Assembly: GCA_013153415.1 (NCBI GenBank)
Contig: JAADEO010000055.1
Span: 1-6,210 of the forward strand
Origin: Deltaproteobacteria bacterium
Lineage (GTDB): Bacteria; Desulfobacterota; Anaeroferrophillalia; Anaeroferrophillales; Tharpellaceae
DNA: 6,210 nt
Reading direction: 5' to 3'
The notes below the pieces were generated by a model, which was not told where the DNA came from, searched no databases, and saw only the letters and a list, made by a program, of their open reading frames with translations. A program made the translations under genes and the position numbers. Shown in pieces: positions 1-5,588 of this stretch; position 1 is the stretch's first letter; the number at the start of each line of letters is the position of its first letter.

Positions 1-206
1 ATACCGAGGCTCTGCGCTGTCTTTCCTGCGGCACCTGCCGGGACTGCAGCACCTGCGAGGAAGCCTGTTTCCGTCAGGCCATCAGTCGCATCGAAACCGA
101 AGACGGCGGCTTCGAATACGTGGTCGATGAAAACCAGTGTATCGGCTGCGGCTTCTGTGCTGCGATCTGTCCCTGCGGCATCTGGACCATGAACCAGCTG
201 GATTGA
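1..206 (+). CDS. C-terminal end of a ferredoxin-type iron-sulfur oxidoreductase (partial, 5' end outside window)
   Basis: Only the last 67 residues are visible (reading from base 3, stop TGA at 204-206). They contain two complete [4Fe-4S] ferredoxin motifs of the form CxxCxxCxxxC: visible residues 12-22 (first Cys in GTCRDC) and 46-56 (CIGCGFCAAIC). Two further Cys precede the first motif (RCLSCGTC). The second motif ends CPCG instead of the plain CP of classical ferredoxins. This kind of double-cluster tail is known on glutamate-synthase small-subunit-like (GltD-like) FAD/NAD(P) oxidoreductases and related electron-transfer proteins of anaerobic bacteria, where it carries electrons to or from a flavin. 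The assignment to a GltD-like protein is inference, because the flavin and nucleotide domains lie outside the window; a polyferredoxin subunit is the main alternative. It lies on the same strand as purF and 103 nt upstream of it, so cotranscription is possible. A link to glutamine/glutamate metabolism would fit the downstream genes but is not shown. Confidence 0.8.
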   Translation, partial: TEALRCLSCGTCRDCSTCEEACFRQAISRIETEDGGFEYVVDENQCIGCGFCAAICPCGIWTMNQLD

Positions 207-256
207 TCGCCGCTTTCGGGTTAGATTCGTCGTTTCATAGAAATCCATCAAGACAC

Positions 257-262
257 AGGAGG
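257..262 (+). promoter_or_regulatory. Consensus Shine-Dalgarno sequence in the purF leader
   Basis: AGGAGG is a perfect match to the anti-Shine-Dalgarno complement. It lies 47 nt upstream of the purF ATG, too far for direct use on an unfolded message. It sits 4 nt before another ATG (267) that opens a 13-codon frame ending next to purF. It is the only strong ribosome binding site seen upstream of the purF-Nudix-nadE unit. It either drives the small leader frame or, if the hairpin at 269-297 folds, is brought closer to the purF start. Confidence 0.6.
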
Positions 263-266
263 TTGG

Positions 267-308
267 ATGGGGCAGCCGCCTTCAAGGCGTTTGCCCCGCA
301 AGTTCTGA
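267..308 (+). CDS. Possible 13-residue leader peptide coupled to purF
   Basis: A short frame encodes MGQPPSRRLPRKF and then TGA. It starts 4 nt after a perfect AGGAGG, and its stop (306-308) is separated from the purF ATG (310) by one base. purF itself has no recognisable ribosome binding site immediately upstream (the bases before it read GCAAGTTCTGAT). The geometry is that of termination-reinitiation coupling: ribosomes load at AGGAGG, finish the leader and restart on purF. The peptide is basic (three Arg, one Lys), proline-rich and unlike a classical attenuation leader with runs of one regulatory amino acid. I see no family match. Whether it is translated is inference; it could be a chance frame, with AGGAGG serving purF across the folded hairpin. 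Confidence 0.4.
   Translation: MGQPPSRRLPRKF
269..297 (+). promoter_or_regulatory. Strong hairpin in the purF leader
   Basis: The outer stem pairs GGGGCA (269-274) with TGCCCC (292-297). A G-T wobble (275/291) and one mismatch (276/290) follow, then the inner stem CGCCT (277-281) pairs with AGGCG (285-289) around the loop TCA. That makes 12 pairs with one mismatch. The hairpin lies between the AGGAGG at 257-262 and the purF ATG at 310 and begins on the last base of the leader ATG. No T-run follows it, so it does not look like an intrinsic terminator. A role in translation (bridging the ribosome binding site to the start, or gating the leader frame) is inference. Confidence 0.5.
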
Positions 309-309
309 T

Positions 310-1686
310 ATGTGTGGAATAGTCGGTGTTTTCAACCATCCTGAGGCCAGCAACCTCTCCTATCTCGGACTCTACGCCATGCAACACCGGGGCCAGGAGA
401 GTGCCGGCATCGTCTCGACCGACGGCACCGAGTTCTACTCTCACAAGGCTATGGGCCTGGTCTCGGATATCTTCCCACGGGAGACCATCGCGCGGCTCAA
501 AGGCAACCTCGCCATCGGTCACGTCCGTTATTCGACCACCGGAGCCAGCCTTCTAAGCAACAGTCAGCCGTTTCTCATCAATTACGCCCACGGCACCCTG
601 GTCGTGGCCCACAACGGCAACCTGGTCAACGCCGAGCTTATCAAACGCGATCTGGTTGAGAAAGGCGCGATCTTTCAATCCTCGATGGATACCGAGGTGA
701 TCATGCATCTGATCGCCCAATACCCCGAGGATTCCCTGATCGAACGTATCGCCTATGCGCTCAAGCAGGTTTCCGGGGCCTACTCCCTGCTGTTCATGAC
801 CCATAACCGCTTGATCGCGGCCCGGGATCCCTACGGCATCCGCCCCCTGGTCCTGGGACAGGTTGGCGAAACCTGGATCGTGGCCTCCGAAACCTGTGTC
901 TTCGACCTGGTCGAGGCTAAATTCATCCGCGAGATCGAACCCGGTGAGATCCTGGTCATCACTGAACAGGGGCTCAAATCATACCATCCGTTTCCGCCCC
1001 ACAAACCAGCCAACTGCATCTTCGAACATATCTATTTCGCCCGGCCCGACAGCATCCTTTTCGGCGATACGGTCTATGAAATCCGCAAAGAGCTGGGCCG
1101 GATACTCGCCCGGGAACATCCGGTCGAAGCCGACATGGTGATCCCGGTGCCCGATTCCGGAATCCCGGCTGCCATCGGCTACGCCCAGGAACTCGACCTG
1201 CCCTGGGAAATGGGCCTGATCCGCAACCACTACGTCGGCCGCACCTTCATCGAACCGAGCCAGTCGATCCGCCATTTCGGGGTCAAAATCAAGCTCAACG
1301 CCATCAAGAGCATTCTCAAAGGCAAACGGGTCGTGGTGATCGACGACTCAATCGTTAGGGGCACGACCTCGCGCAAGATCATCAAGATGATCCGCGAGGC
1401 CGGGGCCAAGGAGATCCATGTCCGCATCAGCTCGCCGCCAACTGATTTCCCCTGCTACTACGGGATCGATACCCCGACCCGGATGGAGCTGATCGCCTCG
1501 AGTCACTCGGTCGAGGATATCCGCCGTTACATCACCGCCGATTCCCTCGGCTACATCAGTGCCAAAGCCTTGAACGAAGCGGTCGACGTCAACCACAGCT
1601 TCTGCGACGCCTGCTTTACCGGCAACTACCCGATTCGCTTCCCCGGCATCGAATCGGGCCAGCCCCGGCAACCAACCCTGTTCTGA
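310..1686 (+). CDS. purF: Amidophosphoribosyltransferase, iron-sulfur type
   Basis: Glutamine phosphoribosylpyrophosphate amidotransferase catalyses the first committed step of purine synthesis in the cytoplasm: glutamine and PRPP give 5-phosphoribosylamine, glutamate and pyrophosphate. The 458-residue protein has the usual two domains. The N-terminal Ntn glutaminase starts M-C-G-I-V-G, with Cys2 as nucleophile once Met is removed; R73, the HNGNL segment at 101-105 and D127 match the family's glutamine site. The C-terminal phosphoribosyltransferase domain carries the PRPP loop VVVIDDSIVRGTT (341-353). Cys236, Cys382, Cys432 and Cys435 (the last two as CDAC) match the four [4Fe-4S] ligands of the Bacillus-type enzyme. 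That enzyme has an 11-residue propeptide; here Cys directly follows Met. The frame upstream is open back to a TAG at 238-240 but offers no ATG, GTG or TTG, so this start is secure. It lacks its own Shine-Dalgarno sequence and abuts the leader frame. The Nudix gene follows after 6 nt. Likely allosteric inhibition by purine nucleotides is family knowledge. Confidence 0.97.
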   Translation: MCGIVGVFNHPEASNLSYLGLYAMQHRGQESAGIVSTDGTEFYSHKAMGLVSDIFPRETIARLKGNLAIGHVRYSTTGASLLSNSQPFLINYAHGTLVVAHNGNLVNAELIKRDLVEKGAIFQSSMDTEVIMHLIAQYPEDSLIERIAYALKQVSGAYSLLFMTHNRLIAARDPYGIRPLVLGQVGETWIVASETCVFDLVEAKFIREIEPGEILVITEQGLKSYHPFPPHKPANCIFEHIYFARPDSILFGDTVYEIRKELGRILAREHPVEADMVIPVPDSGIPAAIGYAQELDLPWEMGLIRNHYVGRTFIEPSQSIRHFGVKIKLNAIKSILKGKRVVVIDDSIVRGTTSRKIIKMIREAGAKEIHVRISSPPTDFPCYYGIDTPTRMELIASSHSVEDIRRYITADSLGYISAKALNEAVDVNHSFCDACFTGNYPIRFPGIESGQPRQPTLF

Positions 1687-1692
1687 ATTCTC

Positions 1693-2241
1693 ATGTCAAA
1701 TTCACCCGATCCCCGCCCCTGGAAACTGCTTCGTCAGGAACCCGGCCCCGATCTTCGGGTTTTCAAAAGCCGCTTCGACTGGCGCCTCAATCCGCGCAAC
1801 AACTGCGAACTGAAATGCCTGATTCTGGAATCACGGGACTGGGTCAATGTCGTCGCCCTGACTCCGGAAAAAGAGGTGGTGCTGGTCAAACAGTTCCGCT
1901 TCGGGCGGGGTGAAGTGACTATTGAAATCCCCGGCGGCGTGGTCGATGGTGGAGAAGAACATGGAGCCGCCGCCCGACGGGAACTGACGGAAGAGACCGG
2001 TTTCTCGGGTGGCAAATGGACCTATCTCGGGGCCAGTGAACCCAACCCGGCCATCCTCGACAATCTCTGTCATCACTGGCTTGTCGAAGACGTGGTCCAG
2101 GATCATTCGACACAACTCGACGAGGGGGAGGATATCAAGGTTTTCACGACCGGCAAAGACAACCTGGCCAAGATGATCAAGAGCGGAGAGTTACGTCACT
2201 CTCTGGTTCTGGTCGCCCTGCACCGGGCCCTGAAACTCTAG
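1693..2241 (+). CDS. Nudix hydrolase, ADP-ribose pyrophosphatase type
   Basis: A 182-residue cytoplasmic protein with a perfect Nudix box, GX5EX7REUXEEXGU, at residues 82-104. It starts GVVDGGEE and ends RELTEETGF, and the REx2EE glutamates bind the catalytic divalent metals. A proline occurs 15 residues after the box (P119, in SEPNPA). This position has been described as the signature of the ADP-ribose pyrophosphatase subgroup, which hydrolyses ADP-ribose to AMP and ribose 5-phosphate. The N-terminal strand region and the WVNVVALTPEKEVVLVKQFR segment (50-69) fit the dimeric ADPRase fold. Substrate remains inference; other nucleoside-diphosphate sugars are possible. The gene starts 6 nt after the purF stop and has no visible Shine-Dalgarno sequence, so it is probably translationally coupled. 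nadE begins 4 nt after its stop. The NAD-synthesis neighbour supports a role in clearing or recycling ADP-ribose from NAD turnover. Confidence 0.92.
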   Translation: MSNSPDPRPWKLLRQEPGPDLRVFKSRFDWRLNPRNNCELKCLILESRDWVNVVALTPEKEVVLVKQFRFGRGEVTIEIPGGVVDGGEEHGAAARRELTEETGFSGGKWTYLGASEPNPAILDNLCHHWLVEDVVQDHSTQLDEGEDIKVFTTGKDNLAKMIKSGELRHSLVLVALHRALKL

Positions 2242-2245
2242 CAGC

Positions 2246-3901
2246 ATGAAAATCGCTCTGGCCCAACTCAACCCCACCGTCGGCGATCTCGACGGCAACC
2301 TGGAAAAGCTGGCCGCGGCTCTGGACCGGGCCAGCAGAGATGGATGCGACCTGCTGGTCCTGCCGGAACTCTTCCTGACCGGCTACCCGCCCCGGGATCT
2401 GCTGGAACTCGAATCCTTCACCCGGCGCTGTGACGAAATCCTGGAAAAGCTGAAAAGGCTCAGCGCCGCCCATCCCGAAACCGCGGTCCTGACCGGGGCC
2501 GTGACCCGCAACCCGAAAACCTGCGGCCGCCGGCTGCAGAACAGTGCGGTTCTGGTCGAAAGAGGCGAAATCATTTTCAGCCAGGCCAAGACTCTGCTGC
2601 CGACCTACGATGTCTTTGATGAAACCCGCTATTTCGAACCAGCGGCCAGGATCTCGGTCTGCCCCTTCGGTGATGAGATTTTAGGCATCTCCATCTGTGA
2701 AGACGCCTGGAATGACCCCTTGGCCCCGCTACCTCTGCAGTACGACACCAACCCCCTGGAAAAGATGAGCCAGGCCGGAGCCAGCCTGCTGATCAACCTC
2801 TCCGCTTCGCCCTACTACCTCGGCAAGGAGAAGATCCGCACCCAAACCCTGGCCCGGCAGTGTCAACGCTGGAAATTGCCGCTGTTGATGGTCAACCAGA
2901 TAGGCGGCAATGATGAATTGATTTTCGACGGCTGCAGCCTGGCTTTGGACCACCAGGGTTCAATCCACCTCCAGGCCGCCCAGTTCAAAGAGGAAATTGT
3001 CGTTTGTGATCTCGACCAGCTGAAGCAGAGCAAGCGGAATGAGACCGGGCTGACGCCCCCGGAACCATTGCAACAGGTCGAAGAGGCTCTGGTACTGGGT
3101 ATCAGCGACTACTTTCGCAAATGCGGTTTCCAGAAAACCGTAATCGGCCTTTCCGGCGGCATCGATTCGGCCCTGACCTGCACCCTGGCGGTCAAAGCCC
3201 TGGGAGCGGAAAAGGTCTGGGGAGTAACCATGCCCTCGCCCTACTCGTCGGGCGGCAGCATCGAGGATTCACAGGCTCTGGCCGCCAATCTCGGCATCCG
3301 TTGCGATACGGTTTCAATCGAAGAACTGTACAATACCTACCTGAAAACCTTGGCTCCGCTGTTCGCCGGCCGTAAAAGCGATATCACCGAGGAGAACATC
3401 CAGGCCCGGATCCGCGGCAACCTGCTGATGGCCCTGGCCAACAAGTTCAACCGCCTGCTGCTGACCACCGGCAACAAAAGTGAGATGGCGGTCGGCTACT
3501 GCACCCTCTACGGCGATATGAGCGGCGGCCTGGCGCCGATTTCCGACCTGCCCAAAGGCATGGTCTACAGGCTGGCCCGCTATCAGAACCGCGACAAAAT
3601 ACTCATCCCCGAAAACACCCTGACCAAGGAACCGTCGGCCGAGCTCAAACCTGATCAGAAAGACTCCGATTCCCTGCCACCCTACGAAACCCTCGACCGG
3701 GTACTGGAACTCTACATCGACCACGGCCTCGACGCCGAAACCATCGCCCGCCAGGAAAAATTCCCCCTGGCAACCGTCTCCTGGATCATCAACGCCGTCA
3801 ATCGTAACGAATACAAACGACGACAGGCCCCTCCCGGACTGAAAATCACCAGCAAGGCCTTCGGCTGCGGCCGCCGTATGCCGATCGCCGCCCGTTTCTG
3901 A
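2246..3901 (+). CDS. nadE: Glutamine-dependent NAD(+) synthetase
   Basis: The enzyme performs the last step of NAD synthesis, amidating nicotinate adenine dinucleotide with ATP, using ammonia released from glutamine. The 551-residue protein is the common two-domain short form. Residues 1 to about 265 are a nitrilase-type glutaminase with the Glu-Lys-Cys triad E41 (LPELFLTGYPPRDLL), K115 (QAKTLLPTYDVFDE) and C151 (GISICEDAWND). From about residue 275 comes the NAD synthetase domain with the ATP-pyrophosphatase loop SGGIDS (303-308), the TTGNKSE segment (407-413) and the family C-terminal region RRQAPPGLKITSKAFG. All catalytic residues are present, so it looks functional. It starts 4 nt after the Nudix stop without a clear ribosome binding site, fitting coupled translation. 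It is the last gene of the unit; a 251-nt gap follows. The length is close to bacterial relatives of this form and shorter than the longer actinobacterial form. Confidence 0.97.
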   Translation: MKIALAQLNPTVGDLDGNLEKLAAALDRASRDGCDLLVLPELFLTGYPPRDLLELESFTRRCDEILEKLKRLSAAHPETAVLTGAVTRNPKTCGRRLQNSAVLVERGEIIFSQAKTLLPTYDVFDETRYFEPAARISVCPFGDEILGISICEDAWNDPLAPLPLQYDTNPLEKMSQAGASLLINLSASPYYLGKEKIRTQTLARQCQRWKLPLLMVNQIGGNDELIFDGCSLALDHQGSIHLQAAQFKEEIVVCDLDQLKQSKRNETGLTPPEPLQQVEEALVLGISDYFRKCGFQKTVIGLSGGIDSALTCTLAVKALGAEKVWGVTMPSPYSSGGSIEDSQALAANLGIRCDTVSIEELYNTYLKTLAPLFAGRKSDITEENIQARIRGNLLMALANKFNRLLLTTGNKSEMAVGYCTLYGDMSGGLAPISDLPKGMVYRLARYQNRDKILIPENTLTKEPSAELKPDQKDSDSLPPYETLDRVLELYIDHGLDAETIARQEKFPLATVSWIINAVNRNEYKRRQAPPGLKITSKAFGCGRRMPIAARF

Positions 3902-3929
3902 ACCTGGAACTCGCTGTTTCGGAAAGCTA

Positions 3930-4049
3930 TTCCCTCAGGTCACCCCCTCATTTCCAGTCCCTTCGCACAACACTTCCACCAGGCAATTAAAACCACGTTT
4001 ACCAACAACCAAGGCAGTTATTGTCCCAAAATTCACAACGCCTAAAGAA
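3930..4049 (+). terminator. C-rich, G-poor stretch, candidate Rho-dependent termination zone after nadE
   Basis: By hand count these 120 nt hold about 43 C and 13 G on the + strand, with little obvious secondary structure. Such a C-over-G bubble in the newly untranslated RNA after a stop codon is typical of Rho loading sites. No GC-rich stem followed by a T-run was found between 3902 and 4152; the best pairing (ACCT...AGGT with GGAA...TTCC, 3902-3940) has a large loop and no T-run. Termination here is inference. Confidence 0.3.
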
Positions 4050-4052
4050 GAC

Positions 4053-4081
4053 TTGACAAAATACCCCAAGATGACTTAAGG
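4053..4081 (+). promoter_or_regulatory. Possible sigma-70-type promoter for the chemoreceptor gene
   Basis: A perfect -35 hexamer TTGACA (4053-4058) is followed at 16-17 nt by CTTAAG/TTAAGG (4075-4081), a poor -10 match (3 of 6 at best). The surroundings are more AT-rich than the genes. The transcript would have a 5' untranslated region of roughly 65 nt. A weak -10 with a good -35 would fit activation or low basal expression. I saw no convincing sigma-54 or flagellar sigma-28 promoter. Confidence 0.3.
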
Positions 4082-4082
4082 A

Positions 4083-4096
4083 AATTGCAGGCAATT
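4083..4096. promoter_or_regulatory. Perfect 6-bp palindrome with 2-nt spacer, operator-like
   Basis: AATTGC, spacer AG, GCAATT. It lies just downstream of the weak -10 candidate, around the expected transcription start, where a repressor would block initiation. It is short, and no regulator is encoded nearby, so function is speculative. Confidence 0.25.
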
Positions 4097-4152
4097 CTGG
4101 TAAAACAGGGTATTCTCCATTCGCCAAAACCTAAAAGAAGGGAGTTGTTGCC

Positions 4153-5571
4153 ATGAGTAGCGAAGATATCCGGGATTTCCAGTTCCCGCCGGAGATCTCC
4201 CAGCATATCAAGAAAGTCGCCGACGATGCCGGGAAGATGGTTATCGAGATCGCCGATATCGCCGGAGAAATCGATGACATCAGCACCCAGACCGAACAGC
4301 AGGCACAGGAGTTTGAAAACCTGCGGCAGGTAGCCGCGGTTATGGAAGAGAATACCCAGGAGATCCATCAAGCCATTGCCAACGGTGTCGAGGTGGTCGA
4401 CACCGCCAACCGGGACCTGCAGAATTCCCGGAGTCAGGTGGAAACCTCGCTCAATCAGATCAACACCCTGGCGACCTCTGTACAATCGATCGCCGGAGCC
4501 CTGGAAAACCTGATTCAGGCCTTAAGCGAGGTCCGGCGGGTGGCACAGAGCATCAGGGCCATTGCCGGACAGACCAACCTCCTGGCCTTGAACGCCACTA
4601 TCGAAGCGGCCCGGGCCGGAGAGGCGGGCCGGGGATTCGCCGTGGTCGCCAGCGAAGTCAAAACCCTGGCCGGACAGACGGCCCAGGCCACCAAACAGAT
4701 CGACGAGACTCTGGACAATCTCGATAACCAGATCAAGCAACTGCAAAATGAAAGTGAACGGGGCAACCGCGATTCCCTCAAAGCCCAAGAGGGAACCCAG
4801 GAGATCGGCACGGCTCTCGAAATGGTTGCCGACGCCATCACCCGGGTCAAAAACGAACTCGACGGTATCGGCAACAACACTCAGAACATCACCCAGAGCG
4901 TGGAGGCCCTGATCGGCGGGCTCCAGACTCTTGACCAGAGTCTGGAGGGCAACCGTCACAACATCAACTCATCCCGGGAACAGCTCAACCGCCTACGTGA
5001 TTTCGGCGAGGGACTGATCCACAACACCAATCAGCTCGGGGTTGAAACCAGCGACAGCCGCTATATCAGGGGAGTCAAACAGACTGCAAAAAAGATAGGC
5101 GATTTTCTGACCGAGGAGGTGCAGCAGGGCAAGATAGCGCTCGACAGCCTCTTCGATCAGGACTATCAGGAAGTCCCCGGCAGCAATCCGCAACAGTTTA
5201 CCACCCGGGCCACCGCCTATCTCGAAACCGTATTGCCCCGCTTTCAGGAAGCTTTGCTGGAAAAGGAACCCAACCTGATTTTTGTCGTCTGTGTCGACAC
5301 CAACGGCTACCTGCCGGTCCACAACCGCAAATATTCCCAACCACAACGGCCCAATGACCCGGAATGGAATGCCGCCAACTGCCGCAACAAGAGAATGTTC
5401 AATGACCGGGTCGGACTGGCTGCCGGCCGCAACAACAATGATTTCCTCCTCCAGGCCTACCGCAGAGATATGGGAGGGGGCAAATTCGTCATGATGAAAG
5501 ACATTTCAGCCCCGATTTTCATCCAGGGACGGCATTGGGGTGGATTACGGGCGGCCTATAAGACCGAATAA
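4153..5571 (+). CDS. Soluble methyl-accepting chemotaxis protein with C-terminal sensor domain
   Basis: A 472-residue chemoreceptor without a signal peptide, membrane segment or HAMP domain, so cytoplasmic. Residues about 15-290 are a long helical coiled coil rich in Gln, Glu and Asn. Its hairpin tip at about 136-175 is the conserved MCP kinase-control region (AGQTNLLALNATIEAARAGE, then GRGFAVVASEV), which contacts CheA and CheW. About 130 residues flank the tip on each side, as expected for two matching helices. Residues about 305-470 form a separate domain with a dense conserved-looking pattern: HNRKYSQPQRP (390-400), WNAANCRNKRMF (405-416), RVGLAAGRN (419-427), YRRDMGGGKFVMMKD (436-450) and GRHWGG (459-464). 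From memory this resembles a C-terminal domain of many alphaproteobacterial receptors, probably a small-ligand sensor of PAS/Cache-like type; fold and ligand are inference. It has no CheR-docking pentapeptide at the C-terminus. The start is supported by AAGGGAG (4138-4144) 8 nt upstream. It stands alone, without che genes in view. Confidence 0.93.
   Translation: MSSEDIRDFQFPPEISQHIKKVADDAGKMVIEIADIAGEIDDISTQTEQQAQEFENLRQVAAVMEENTQEIHQAIANGVEVVDTANRDLQNSRSQVETSLNQINTLATSVQSIAGALENLIQALSEVRRVAQSIRAIAGQTNLLALNATIEAARAGEAGRGFAVVASEVKTLAGQTAQATKQIDETLDNLDNQIKQLQNESERGNRDSLKAQEGTQEIGTALEMVADAITRVKNELDGIGNNTQNITQSVEALIGGLQTLDQSLEGNRHNINSSREQLNRLRDFGEGLIHNTNQLGVETSDSRYIRGVKQTAKKIGDFLTEEVQQGKIALDSLFDQDYQEVPGSNPQQFTTRATAYLETVLPRFQEALLEKEPNLIFVVCVDTNGYLPVHNRKYSQPQRPNDPEWNAANCRNKRMFNDRVGLAAGRNNNDFLLQAYRRDMGGGKFVMMKDISAPIFIQGRHWGGLRAAYKTE
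4921..4947. repeat. Perfect 11-bp inverted repeat inside the chemoreceptor gene
   Basis: CTCCAGACTCT (4921-4931) and AGAGTCTGGAG (4937-4947) are exact reverse complements around the 5-nt loop TGACC. It falls in the second coiled-coil helix (LQTLDQSLEG). No T-run follows on the + strand, so it is not a classical terminator. It may be incidental to codon choice, or a structured element within the message. Confidence 0.6.
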
Positions 5572-5588
5572 CAGGTCCCCTCTACCTG
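5572..5588. terminator. Weak hairpin between the converging genes
   Basis: CAGGT (5572-5576) and ACCTG (5584-5588) form a 5-bp stem with a 7-nt loop. The stem starts directly after the chemoreceptor TAA and overlaps the stop codon of the opposite gene. Read on the - strand it is followed by TTATT, a poor T-run; on the + strand there is none. At best it is a weak bidirectional terminator. Confidence 0.2.

Larger units (their letters stand above)
3980..4116 (+). repeat. Short dispersed repeats related to CAGGCAATT upstream of the chemoreceptor gene
   Basis: Four related 11-nt words lie in the gap: CAGGCAATTAA (3980-3990), AAGGCAGTTAT (4011-4021), CAGGCAATTCT (4088-4098) and CAGGGTATTCT (4106-4116). 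The last two match at 9 of 11 positions and are offset by 18 nt. The third forms the right arm of the palindrome at 4083-4096. They could be regulator binding sites, but words this short may also recur by chance. Confidence 0.25.

Noticed and set aside
203..240. Promoter between the iron-sulfur gene and purF (TTGATC with TAGATT)
   Set aside because: The spacing is only 13 nt and other pairings match poorly; read-through from upstream is equally possible.
269..297. Purine riboswitch or transcription attenuator before purF
   Set aside because: There is a single hairpin without the three-way junction of a purine aptamer, no T-run, and no competing terminator stem visible.
137..322. Frame of 61 codons spanning the purF leader on the + strand
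   Set aside because: It overlaps both the iron-sulfur protein end and the purF start, and has no ribosome binding site or recognisable motif.
979..1671. Antisense frames of about 98 and 107 codons opposite purF
   Set aside because: They lie wholly inside a conserved enzyme gene, have low-complexity composition with no domain pattern, and are explained by GC-rich codon use in the true frame.
3902..3957. Inverted repeats after nadE (CTGGAA/TTCCAG and ACCTGGAA/TTCC..AGGT) as an intrinsic terminator
   Set aside because: The loops are large (up to 42 nt), the stems interrupted, and no T-run follows.
4040..4120. Sigma-54 or flagellar sigma-28 promoter for the chemoreceptor
   Set aside because: No GG-N10-GC pair at the right spacing and no GCCGATAA-like -10 element next to TAAA were found.
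4042..4959. Antisense frames of 121-147 codons opposite the chemoreceptor gene and its upstream gap
   Set aside because: They mirror the coiled-coil codons and show no signal, motif or ribosome binding site.
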